64,000 nt of DNA from Thiodiazotropha sp040506975 (GTDB lineage Bacteria > Pseudomonadota > Gammaproteobacteria > Chromatiales > Chromatiaceae), in NCBI GenBank assembly GCA_965211775.1, contig OZ242974.1, forward strand, positions 1,984,001 to 2,048,000, in the 5' to 3' direction. The position numbers and the translations under genes were made by a program. The stretch's first letter is position 1. Each line of letters begins with the position of its first letter. Below, one piece after another: positions 8,461 to 16,712 of this stretch. The notes beneath the pieces were generated by a model. The model did not search any database and was not told the origin of the DNA. It saw nothing but the letters and a program-made list of their open reading frames with translations.

Positions 8461-9489
8461 CCTGATTACTCATGAGGCTCAGCTATTGAGCCTGTGGTGA
8501 AAGCATAATGGAACCTACTGAATAAAAGAGGATTTCATCATGCCGAGAAATACTATTCAATTTCAAAAAGGTCTTGGTTTGCACGATTTTCTGGAACAAT
8601 ATGGGACCGAGGATCAGTGTCGACAGGCATTGTATGATTTGCGCTGGCCGACGGGCTATGTCTGCCCTGAGTGCGGCAACACAACAGGCTGTGAACTCAA
8701 AAAGCGTCAGATATATCAATGTCACAAGTGCCATCATCAGACTTCCCTGACCGCCGGCAGCATCTTCCATGGCACCAAGCTGCCGCTGAGAACGTGGTTT
8801 CTTGCGATCTATCTGTTGACCCAACGCAAGAAAAGTATCTCGGCGCTGCAACTTTCCCGCGAAATCGGGGTGAACTACAATACGGCCTGGCGACTCAAGC
8901 ATAAGTTGATGCAGGTGATGATGGAACGTGAGCGTGGAAAAAAACTGGCCGGTCGCATCGAATTGGATGATGCTTATCTCGGAGGCGAGCAAGCCGGTAA
9001 GCGTGGTCGTGGGTCGCGCAACAAAATCCCTTTCGTAGCTGCTGTTGAGACGACGCGGGACGGCAGGCCCATGAAAATTCAACTGCGTCGTGTAAGGGGC
9101 TTCCGCAAACGTGAAATCGCCCGCTACGCCCGCTCCTGCTTGATGCCTGGCAGCGAAGTCTTTACCGATGGGCTTTGGTGCTTTAGTGGCGTGACAACCG
9201 CTGATTGCCATCATAACCCCATGGTGACGGGTGGTGGGCGCCAAAGTGTCCAGTATTCGTGCTTCAAATGGGTAAACACGATGTTGGGTAATGTCAAAAA
9301 CAGTCTGTTGGGTACTTTTCATGCGATTCGAGATAAACATGTGTCGCGTTATCTTGCTGAGTTCGAATATCGGTTTAACCGCCGTTTCGATTTACCCGCC
9401 ATGATTGAACGATTGCTTTTTGCCGCTCTTCGCACTCCACCTATGCCATATCGCCTCTTGAGAATGGCTGAGGTTTAGGGGTAATCAGG
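8461..9489 (+). mobile_element. IS1595-family element, copy 1
   Basis: 1029-bp element with terminal inverted repeats CCTGATTAC(T/C)C and an 8-bp target duplication ATTTTTTT (8453-8460 and 9490-9497). A perfect 7-bp stem-loop (AGGCTCA-gctat-TGAGCCT, 8475-8493) lies just inside the left end, ahead of the transposase. This copy differs from the others by one base in the leader (GGTGAAAGC instead of GGTGCAAGC). Confidence 0.95.
8540..9478 (+). CDS. IS1595-family (ISXO2-like) transposase, copy 1
   Basis: 312 residues. The N-terminal zinc ribbon has CPECGNTTGCELKKRQIYQC followed by CHHQTSLTAGSIFHGTKLPL. The DDE-type core contains ELDDAYLGGEQAG and later FTDGLWCFSGV, with a conserved C-terminal YRFNRRFDLP. 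This layout defines IS1595-type transposases. AAAAGAGGA lies upstream of the ATG at a usable distance. Five copies in the window encode the same protein except for one residue in the copy at 55077-56015. Confidence 0.95.
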   Translation: MPRNTIQFQKGLGLHDFLEQYGTEDQCRQALYDLRWPTGYVCPECGNTTGCELKKRQIYQCHKCHHQTSLTAGSIFHGTKLPLRTWFLAIYLLTQRKKSISALQLSREIGVNYNTAWRLKHKLMQVMMERERGKKLAGRIELDDAYLGGEQAGKRGRGSRNKIPFVAAVETTRDGRPMKIQLRRVRGFRKREIARYARSCLMPGSEVFTDGLWCFSGVTTADCHHNPMVTGGGRQSVQYSCFKWVNTMLGNVKNSLLGTFHAIRDKHVSRYLAEFEYRFNRRFDLPAMIERLLFAALRTPPMPYRLLRMAEV

Positions 9490-9794
9490 ATTTTTTTTAA
9501 CTTGGCGTGTGATTGCCGTCGTTTGTGAAGTGTTTCACGAGGTAAAATTTCAACCTTGATTTTTGTATGTGCTTTAATCCGGAATGTAAGGTTTTGAAGT
9601 GCCTTATGTTACTGAAAGTAAAAGTAATATTATAATTTGCTGATATTCTTAAATAAATGATTTATAGTGGTTTCTGATGAATTTAGTCGGTTGCAATGGT
9701 ATCCACCTTCGTAGATACTGGCAGATTATTAAGCAGGTTGGGAATTCGCCTGCAACTGAATAAAAATGTCGAATAATCTGTAGAGGAGATCGAG
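9490..9794. other. Intergenic region between IS1595 and the SCP2-like gene
   Basis: This AT-rich stretch has no credible gene. It contains the right target duplication of the IS (9490-9497), a small GTGAA/TTCAC dyad near 9525, and a good Shine-Dalgarno (AGGAGA) ahead of the ATG at 9795. It presumably carries the promoter of the SCP2-RND operon. Confidence 0.5.
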
Positions 9795-10190
9795 ATGGCA
9801 GAACTGTTTTCCGAGGCATGGATGAAAGGTTTTGCAACTCACTGGAACGCAGAACCTGAATTGGCGGACGCCCTGTCTCAAATAGGCTTCAATAGTGTGA
9901 TCGGTTACGGCTTCGATGGTGACGATACCCCGAAAGGTGTGCTCATCGTGGAAAATGGGAAGGCAGTGGGTGGTGAGGCTTACAGCGGCCAGACGATGAA
10001 CTGGGATATACGCGCCTCTGAGGAGCAATGGAACAAGTGGATAGCAAAGCCACCCGGCATGATGGGTCTCGGAATGGCTTTTACATCACGCAAGATGAAA
10101 TTCATGGTCGGCGACTATTCATCCATGATCAAGGATCCACGTATGGCGGGGCCGTTTATCAAGAGCTTTTCCGTCATGGGGCGTGTCTGA
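9795..10190 (+). CDS. SCP2 (sterol carrier protein 2)-like protein
   Basis: The 131-residue protein resembles a stand-alone SCP2 lipid-binding fold: a helical N-terminus, then alternating strands (GVLIVENGKAVGGEAYSG, NWDIRASEEQWNKWI), and the late segment MKFMVGDYSSMIKDPRMAGPFIKSFSVMG, similar to the SCP2 core that ends in a repeated-strand and helix unit. It would bind a hydrophobic ligand in the cytoplasm. It lies 61 bp upstream of the RND adaptor gene on the same strand, so it may be the first gene of that operon and hints at a lipid-like pump substrate. The assignment is from pattern only. Confidence 0.65.
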   Translation: MAELFSEAWMKGFATHWNAEPELADALSQIGFNSVIGYGFDGDDTPKGVLIVENGKAVGGEAYSGQTMNWDIRASEEQWNKWIAKPPGMMGLGMAFTSRKMKFMVGDYSSMIKDPRMAGPFIKSFSVMGRV

Positions 10191-10251
10191 CAGATGTGTG
10201 ATAACGGGATATCCCGTATCTAAAGTGAATCAACACCAGGTAGTGTGAAAT

Positions 10252-11409
10252 ATGGGTTTTAGATCGAAGGCGAGGATTCTAGCTGCCAGTTGTGCATTTT
10301 CCCTTGTGACGACCGGATTGCTGGCGCAGCCCAATATGAGCGGTGGTGACCACTTCGTGGTGCAGCAGACACAGGGCGTACCCAATGTCTCTCTTGGCGG
10401 TACAGTGGTTCCCTACAAAGAGGTTACCCTGTCTGCGCAACTCCCTGGCAGGGTGAACTATCTTGCCGGTATCGAGGGCGATACATTCAAGGAAGGCGAT
10501 CGTCTGGTGGAGTTGGATGACAGCGAGTTGATGGCCAAACGGGAAGCGGCGATGGCGCAATTGGCAAATGCCGACGCCCAATTGCGCAATGCCGGCGTGC
10601 AGTACAGTCGCGAGTTGTGGTCGCCTAAATCGAGATCAGCCATGGGCGGCATGGGTATGCCGAACCTCTTTGATCAGATGTTTACACGTCCGATGGAAGA
10701 TGCCTTCGGGGAGCGCGATCAAGGCGCCGAACGCAGGGCGGATATCTTCTCCTCGCAAACCAATATTCAACAGGCGAGAAATACCATCTACCGGGTTCAG
10801 GCCGAGATTCGGGCCATCGACGCCAAGCTGCGCGATGCCAAGAGTCTCGCCCCCTTCGATGGGGTGATCATGAAGAAGTTCGTAGAAGTCGGCGACACGG
10901 TGCAACCCGGCCAACCGCTATTGAAATATGCCGATGTGGAATATCTGCAGATCGTGGTGGATGTGCCCGGCCGCCTGCGACCCGGTTTGAACGAAGGCAT
11001 GATGCTGCGTGCTGAGCTCGATGTGGGTGATCGCGATGTTCATGTTCGGGTTGCACAGATCTTCCCCATGGCCGATGCTCAAAGGCACACCGTAACCATC
11101 AAATTCGACCTGCCCCAGGGAGTCTCCGCGCCAGGCATGTATGCGAAGGTTTTGGTGCCCGACTTCAACGCGCCGGCCCGTTCCAATCCGGTCATACCGA
11201 ACAGTGCAATACGCTATAACGGGAGCCTTCCCAGCGTCTATGTGGTGGGAGAGGAAGGCAAGCCGATGCTGAGGCTGATTCGCGTCGGTGAAAAGCTTCC
11301 GGGTGGAGAATACAGTACTGTATTGTCAGGACTGCAGGCGGGCGAGCGGGTATTGCGCAATCCACCTATGGGAATCAGTGCCGGCTGGACCTCTTCGCAG
11401 GGTCAGTAG
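10252..11409 (+). CDS. RND efflux periplasmic adaptor (HlyD/MFP family)
   Basis: 385 residues with a signal peptide (about 1-25, FSLVTTGLLA). The first half-lipoyl motif is VTLSAQLPGRVNYLAG with EGDTFKEGDRLVELDD near residue 75. A helical hairpin follows, then the second half-lipoyl motif SLAPFDGVIMKKFVEVGDTV near 200, then beta-barrel and membrane-proximal domains. It links the inner-membrane RND pump to an outer-membrane channel. The hairpin region carries a Met/Gly-rich insertion (MGGMGMPNLFDQMF) that is unusual for the family. No TolC-like gene is adjacent. The pump gene follows after 126 bp. Confidence 0.93.
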   Translation: MGFRSKARILAASCAFSLVTTGLLAQPNMSGGDHFVVQQTQGVPNVSLGGTVVPYKEVTLSAQLPGRVNYLAGIEGDTFKEGDRLVELDDSELMAKREAAMAQLANADAQLRNAGVQYSRELWSPKSRSAMGGMGMPNLFDQMFTRPMEDAFGERDQGAERRADIFSSQTNIQQARNTIYRVQAEIRAIDAKLRDAKSLAPFDGVIMKKFVEVGDTVQPGQPLLKYADVEYLQIVVDVPGRLRPGLNEGMMLRAELDVGDRDVHVRVAQIFPMADAQRHTVTIKFDLPQGVSAPGMYAKVLVPDFNAPARSNPVIPNSAIRYNGSLPSVYVVGEEGKPMLRLIRVGEKLPGGEYSTVLSGLQAGERVLRNPPMGISAGWTSSQGQ

Positions 11410-11535
11410 CCGCGGAGGTCATGAGGGGATTCCCAGGATTTTCACGGAAGAAAAAGCACTCTCAACACTTACAATTATGATGTGGGTCAGGGTCTTTGAC
11501 GGGGCCTGCTTGGTATCAATGCTTCGAGATTAACT

Positions 11536-14500
11536 ATGAGCCAGAACGACGAGAAACTCGATCAGCTCCACTCAACCGATCCTAACTACGAGGCTCATCT
11601 GGGTATCGCTGGCAGAACCGCGCGTTTCTTTATCCAGTCTCCTCTCTCGCCGCTCTTTTTCCTGGCCATGATGCTGATGGGACTATTGGGTCTTATCATC
11701 ACGCCGCGTCAGGAGGATCCTCAGATCTCGGTGCCGATGGTGGATATCTTCGTGCAATATCCGGGCGCGGCGGCGGATCAGGTTGCCGCGCTGGCCATTG
11801 AACCGCTGGAACGGATCATGTCGGAGATCCCCGGTGTGAAACATGTCTATTCAGCCTCTCAGCGGGGTGGCGGCGCCGTCACCATCGAATTCGAGGTGGG
11901 TGAAGAGATGGGCCCCTCTCTGGTGAAGGTGAACGATAAGATCGATTCCAACATGGATCTGATCCCACCGGGCGTCATGCCGCCATTGGTGAAAGCCAAG
12001 GGCATCGATGACGTGCCGGTTGTGACACTGACCCTATGGTCCAAGGACCTGGACCGGGACGGGGCGCCCGATGTTGACGACGGGCAGTTGCGGATGTTGG
12101 GGCACGACGTGCTGCAGGCCCTGAAGGAACTGCCCGATACCGGAAACGGGTTTGTCGTCGGCGGTCGGCGGGAACAGGTCACGATCGAGGTTTTTCCGGA
12201 AAGATTGGCCGGCTACGGCATCAGCCTGGACCAGGTTGCCAACACAATTCGCACCGCCAATGCGGAGCAAATGGCTGGCGGTGTTGAGACCGGTAGCACC
12301 CATTTCAATGTGGTAACCGGATCGTTTTTGGAAAATGTCGAAGACATCAACCGGCTGGTGGTCGGTACCCACAACAACGTTCCGGTCTATGTGCACGACA
12401 TCGCCCGGGTCAAACAGGGGCCGGAGGACGCCAAGCAGTTGGTGGGCTACTACACCGGTACGGCCAGCGACCTGGAGATCAAGGCCGACGGCGTACCTGC
12501 GGTGACGCTGGCGATCGCCAAAAAAGAGGGCTCCAACGGCGTTACCGTGGCGAATGCCATCAAGGAGCGGGTCGAGCATATCAAGGGGTCGTTGATACCG
12601 GATAATGTGGAGGTCAGCGTCACCCGTAACTACGGCAAGACAGCCGACGACAAAGTCAGCGAGTTGATCTTTAAACTGTTTGTCGCGACCGGTTTTGTGT
12701 TCCTGCTGGTGCTTGGCGCCTTCCGCGCATTCAGGCCGGCCATTGTCGTGGTGCTGGTTATCCCGGTGGTATTGCTGATGACCATATTCAGCGCCTGGGT
12801 GATGGGATACACCATCGATCGCGTCAGTCTGTTCGCGTTGATCTTCTCCATCGGTATCCTGGTGGATGACGCCATCGTGGTGGTGGAGAATATCTATCGG
12901 CGCTGGCTGGAAGAGAAATCCACCGATGTGGTTACCGCCGTGGATGCGGTCAGGGAGGTGGGTAATCCTACCATACTGGCCACCTTTACCGTCATCGCGG
13001 CGCTGCTGCCCATGGGGTTTGTCAGCGGCATGATGGGGCCCTACATGGAACCGATCCCGGCCCTTGGCTCGGTGGCGATGCTGATCTCCCTGTTTGCCGC
13101 ATTCGTATTCACCCCCTATCTGACCGTCTCCCACTGGTTGAGGCCCAGTATGCGTTACCTGGAGGTGGCCGGTGCGCGGGAACACAAGGAGTCGGAGTGG
13201 CTGGAGCGATTGTTTAAACGGATCCTGATGCCGATGATCGAGTCGCCTCGCAAGGCGCGGCTGTTCAAGCTGATCATGTGGGGCACCTTCCTCGTCACCT
13301 GCTCATTCTTCTATTTCAAGTGGGTGGCGGTGAAGATGCTGCCGCTGGACAACAAGCCGGAGTATTCCGTGGTGGTTGATATGCCGGAGGGGACCGCCCT
13401 GCCGGTGACGGCCAACCTGGCCCATCGCATGGCGGAGAAGATCCGCGTCATGCCGGAGGTTACGGCGGTTCAGGTCTACGCGGGTACCGCCCGTCCCTTC
13501 GATTTCAATGGCATGGTCCGCCACTACTATCTGCGCTCGGATCCCTGGCAGGCGGAAGTGCAGGTGCAGCTGCTGGACAAGACCGATCGTGACCGCACCA
13601 GCCACGAGATCGCGGTCCAGACACGGGAGATGCTGGGTAAGCTCATCCAGGGTACGGGTGCCAAGATAGCAGTGGTGGAGATGCCCCCGGGTCCCCCGGT
13701 GCTGCAGTCTGTGGTTGCTGAAGTGCATGGGCCGAGCCCGGAGGTCAGGCGCCAGGTGACAAGTGATCTGACCGATATGTTCGAGCGGACAGAGAGCCTG
13801 CGTGATGTGGACAACTACATGCGCGATCCCTATCAGTACTGGCGTTTCACCGTTGACACCGAAAAGTCGGTGCGGCGGGGAATATCTGTCGATACCATCA
13901 ACCGCAATCTGGGGATGGCCCTTGGCGGCTCACCCTTGGGCGATGTCAAGCAGCGCGCCGGTCATGAACCGATCAATATCATGATGCAGGTGCCCCTGGC
14001 CGAGCGATCGGAAATCACCCGTCTGGGCGATCTGCCGATCCAGTCCAGCAGCGGTATCACCGTACCCTTGCGTGAACTGGGCCGTTTCGAGCAGGTGCTC
14101 GAGGATCCGATCATCTACCACAAGGATCTGCGGGATGTGGAGTATGTCGTGGCGGAAGTGGGTGGCAAGCTGGCGGCTCCCGTATACGGCATGCTGCAGG
14201 TACAGAATCTCCTTGCCGAAAATGAGTACAAGGCGCCTGACGGCGTTGCCATCATGCCCGACTGGCTCGGTCCGCCCGATAACGACTCCCAGACCGGCAT
14301 TGAATGGGCCGGTGAATGGACGGTGACCTTTGAAACCTTCCGCGATATGGGCGCGGCGTTTGCGGTCGCTCTGGTTTTGATCTATATCCTGGTCGTATGG
14401 GAGTTCGGCAACTTCCGTATACCGGCACTGATCATGGCCCCTATTCCTTTGACCTTGTTGGGGATCATTCCCGCCCATTTCATCTTTTTCCAGGTCGGCT

Positions 14501-15660
14501 GGGGGGGGGAATTTACCGCCACTTCGATGATCGGCTGGATCGCCCTGGCGGGTATCATCGTGCGTAATTCGATTCTGCTGGTCGATTTCTCCATCCATCA
14601 GGTTCAGCAGGGCACCTCCGTGGTCGATTCCGTGATCATGGCCTGCAAGACACGGACCCGTCCGATCATGATTACAGCATTCGCACTGGTGTGTGGTTCA
14701 TCGGTGATTTTTTTCGATCCGATTTTCCAGGGCATGGCCATATCCTTGGCATCCGGTGTGCTGGTCTCCACAGTGTTGACATTGATTGTGATACCTTTGG
14801 GATGTATCGCCGCCAGCAAAGATATTATTGAAGTGGCCGCCGCTACCGCACCGGCTGGAAGCAGTATTGATGAGGATAGTGAAAAGAAACCAGCCGAGGC
14901 AATAACTGCGGTTGCCCAAACGCAGGCCTCTCCCGAGGCCAGATCCGAGGCTGTGAAAAAAGACTCCCTGCCTATCAGGGTTTGGCAAAAAGTCATCGCT
15001 GTCGTCACTATGCTGTTCTATCTGATCAGGGCGATATTCCTGGTGATCGGGCAAATGTTCAAAGGACTGTTCCGGAAAGCCAAGGCCCCACAGCTGCCGG
15101 ATGCCCAAGCGGATGTAAAAAAGGGAGGCGGTACGGCTGGCGGCTCAGGCGGTGGTGGCGAAACGACACCCCAGACAGGGTCTTCATCATCCGGCAGCGA
15201 GGATGTTCCGGTTGCCGCCGCACCTACGACGACCACTGACAAAACCAGTCAGCGTCCGAAAGAAAAAGTGGCGGCCTCCTCTACTAAGGTTTCAGTGGAT
15301 ACACCTGGGGATCAGTCAGCAGCAGGCCTGAAGCCAAGAGAGCAGGCCGCTAAAGCTGATGCCGTTGCGAAACAGAAAAAGAGCGTCAAGAAAAAGCAGG
15401 TCAAGCCCGCTGAGAAAGGGAAGAGCAGGACGAAAGGCGATTCCAGGAAACAGGCAACCGGCAATCCCAAGCAGAGAAAGCGCCCTTCGACCCTGAAAAA
15501 ACAGGCGGCAAAAAAGAAAGCGGCATCGGTCAGGATTAAGGGTAATGGCTCGCCGGGATCCGTTACCCCGCAAACAAAGACGACTCCAAAGCCGGCTTCA
15601 AATGTGACGGAATTTCCGATACGCAAAAGGGCCGCGAGAAGAGGGATTAGGCTGAAGTAG
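11536..15660 (+). CDS. RND efflux pump permease with a long lysine-rich C-terminal tail
   Basis: 1374 residues. About 1-1090 form a normal RND inner-membrane pump of the AcrB/MexB superfamily. The proton-relay Asp pair is in GILVDDAIVVVENIYRRW (near 439), and the two periplasmic halves and the second membrane half (VIMACKTRTRPIMITAFALV) are present. After the last core helix (LIVIPLGCIAASKD, near 1085) comes an extra acidic/Ala linker, an additional hydrophobic segment (VIAVVTMLFYLIRAIFLVIG, near 1150), and then about 180 residues of low-complexity Gly/Ser/Thr followed by Lys/Arg/Ala-rich sequence (for example SVKKKQVKPAEKGKSRTK). The tail resembles histone-H1/AlgP-like basic domains. If the extra segment spans the membrane, the tail is periplasmic; otherwise it is cytoplasmic. 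The substrate is unknown. Confidence 0.9.
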   Translation: MSQNDEKLDQLHSTDPNYEAHLGIAGRTARFFIQSPLSPLFFLAMMLMGLLGLIITPRQEDPQISVPMVDIFVQYPGAAADQVAALAIEPLERIMSEIPGVKHVYSASQRGGGAVTIEFEVGEEMGPSLVKVNDKIDSNMDLIPPGVMPPLVKAKGIDDVPVVTLTLWSKDLDRDGAPDVDDGQLRMLGHDVLQALKELPDTGNGFVVGGRREQVTIEVFPERLAGYGISLDQVANTIRTANAEQMAGGVETGSTHFNVVTGSFLENVEDINRLVVGTHNNVPVYVHDIARVKQGPEDAKQLVGYYTGTASDLEIKADGVPAVTLAIAKKEGSNGVTVANAIKERVEHIKGSLIPDNVEVSVTRNYGKTADDKVSELIFKLFVATGFVFLLVLGAFRAFRPAIVVVLVIPVVLLMTIFSAWVMGYTIDRVSLFALIFSIGILVDDAIVVVENIYRRWLEEKSTDVVTAVDAVREVGNPTILATFTVIAALLPMGFVSGMMGPYMEPIPALGSVAMLISLFAAFVFTPYLTVSHWLRPSMRYLEVAGAREHKESEWLERLFKRILMPMIESPRKARLFKLIMWGTFLVTCSFFYFKWVAVKMLPLDNKPEYSVVVDMPEGTALPVTANLAHRMAEKIRVMPEVTAVQVYAGTARPFDFNGMVRHYYLRSDPWQAEVQVQLLDKTDRDRTSHEIAVQTREMLGKLIQGTGAKIAVVEMPPGPPVLQSVVAEVHGPSPEVRRQVTSDLTDMFERTESLRDVDNYMRDPYQYWRFTVDTEKSVRRGISVDTINRNLGMALGGSPLGDVKQRAGHEPINIMMQVPLAERSEITRLGDLPIQSSSGITVPLRELGRFEQVLEDPIIYHKDLRDVEYVVAEVGGKLAAPVYGMLQVQNLLAENEYKAPDGVAIMPDWLGPPDNDSQTGIEWAGEWTVTFETFRDMGAAFAVALVLIYILVVWEFGNFRIPALIMAPIPLTLLGIIPAHFIFFQVGWGGEFTATSMIGWIALAGIIVRNSILLVDFSIHQVQQGTSVVDSVIMACKTRTRPIMITAFALVCGSSVIFFDPIFQGMAISLASGVLVSTVLTLIVIPLGCIAASKDIIEVAAATAPAGSSIDEDSEKKPAEAITAVAQTQASPEARSEAVKKDSLPIRVWQKVIAVVTMLFYLIRAIFLVIGQMFKGLFRKAKAPQLPDAQADVKKGGGTAGGSGGGGETTPQTGSSSSGSEDVPVAAAPTTTTDKTSQRPKEKVAASSTKVSVDTPGDQSAAGLKPREQAAKADAVAKQKKSVKKKQVKPAEKGKSRTKGDSRKQATGNPKQRKRPSTLKKQAAKKKAASVRIKGNGSPGSVTPQTKTTPKPASNVTEFPIRKRAARRGIRLK

Positions 15661-15725
15661 CATTTGGCTTGTTAATCCATTGTTACAAACAGGCCCACAG
15701 CAGCTGCACACTAGGTGTTATGGTA

Positions 15726-15749
15726 CCGGGTTGGTGAGGCCAAACCCGG
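15726..15749 (+). terminator. Hairpin downstream of the RND gene
   Basis: CCGGGTTGG and CCAAACCCGG pair into a stem with one bulged base around a 5-nt loop, 66 bp after the RND stop. No U-run follows, so this may be a Rho-type end or an RNA-stabilising hairpin and not a classic terminator. Confidence 0.35.
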
Positions 15750-15833
15750 GCGTTAGGCGGTCGATCACCATTCTACCAGGTCCTGCCTCTATCGGTATGG
15801 TCTATACTCGTTTTGGCGAAATGGAGTGGTAGT

Positions 15834-16454
15834 TTGCGTATTGATGCATTGCTCTGGTTAGTCTCTCTCTTGTGTCTGGTTGGTCTTGGTGATGTCCTGG
15901 CAAGGGAGCCCTATGCCGATTATCAGTTCCGTGGCCAGACTCAAAACAGATCCGGCTTGCAGCAAGATCGCTATCGCTGGCGTCCCTTGAATGAAGAAGA
16001 AGAGAAGCTGATTGAATCATCTGCCGAACCCGATAATGACCGGCATTCAAACCAGTCGATTCACTATCCGTCATCGGTTATCGACTATGCCGAGACACCG
16101 CCAGGTCTTCCCCGCGGCGTCTATAGACCGGTAGAAGAGAGGCATACCATCACTCCTCACATGGATGGATTCAGATTCCGTGAACTGACCCCGGACGAGC
16201 AGCTCCGCATTAAGCGCAGGAATGAAATCTACAATCAAGCCTGGCAGCCGGATCGAAGTGAAAACCGGTCAATTCTGTCATCCGGTGGTTATAGTCACAG
16301 CCAACCGGAAATTCAGCGACAGGGGGCCTATAAGTTTCGTCCTGATAAAAGGCTGGATAAAAAGCGCGGCGGGAATTGGAGGCGTTCCCAACCATTCCCC
16401 CACAATCCTGCATTTACCGAGGCCTATCAAACGCCGATGTTCCGTCCTAAATAG
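15834..16454 (+). CDS. Secreted protein with aromatic-x-aromatic-Arg-Pro repeats (small member)
   Basis: Function unknown. I chose the TTG at 15834 because GGAG lies 7 nt upstream and the product then begins with a good signal peptide (MRIDALLWLVSLLCLVGLGD); a TTG at 15813 would add seven residues. The mature part is hydrophilic, rich in Arg, Pro, Gln and aromatic residues, and carries spaced copies of a short motif: YQFRGQ, YRWRPL, FRFREL, YKFRPD and, at the very end, PMFRPK. The next gene encodes a larger secreted protein with the same motif. No enzyme motif or cysteine pattern is present in the mature protein. An extracytoplasmic structural or matrix protein is a reasonable guess. Confidence 0.7.
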   Translation: MRIDALLWLVSLLCLVGLGDVLAREPYADYQFRGQTQNRSGLQQDRYRWRPLNEEEEKLIESSAEPDNDRHSNQSIHYPSSVIDYAETPPGLPRGVYRPVEERHTITPHMDGFRFRELTPDEQLRIKRRNEIYNQAWQPDRSENRSILSSGGYSHSQPEIQRQGAYKFRPDKRLDKKRGGNWRRSQPFPHNPAFTEAYQTPMFRPK

Positions 16455-16712
16455 GGGGTTACCGGTGACTGTCGTTGCACTGCATCTGCTGATTCCAATC
16501 GACTTCATGCAAAAACAGCGCAGGGGTGGTTTTGTACAGACCTGTTTACCGCTAAACTGTGTTGTAAATTGAAACAGGTCATGGAGCTTGTCTTCACGTT
16601 ATTGTCCAGTCCCACACTGGGCCGTATAAAAGTGGCGAGTCAGGTTTGGGCGAGTCTGGGCTGCATCCCTGTACAACTGACAGATGATGGATCAAATCAA
16701 CAGGTAATCAAG

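Noticed and set aside
8483..9340. 285-codon frame antisense to the IS1595 transposase, recurring with every copy
   Set aside because: It is a shadow of the transposase; it has no ribosome site or recognisable motif.
12034..13185. 383-codon His/Gln/Asp-rich frame antisense to the RND pump
   Set aside because: Its composition is that expected from the reverse of a GC-rich coding frame.
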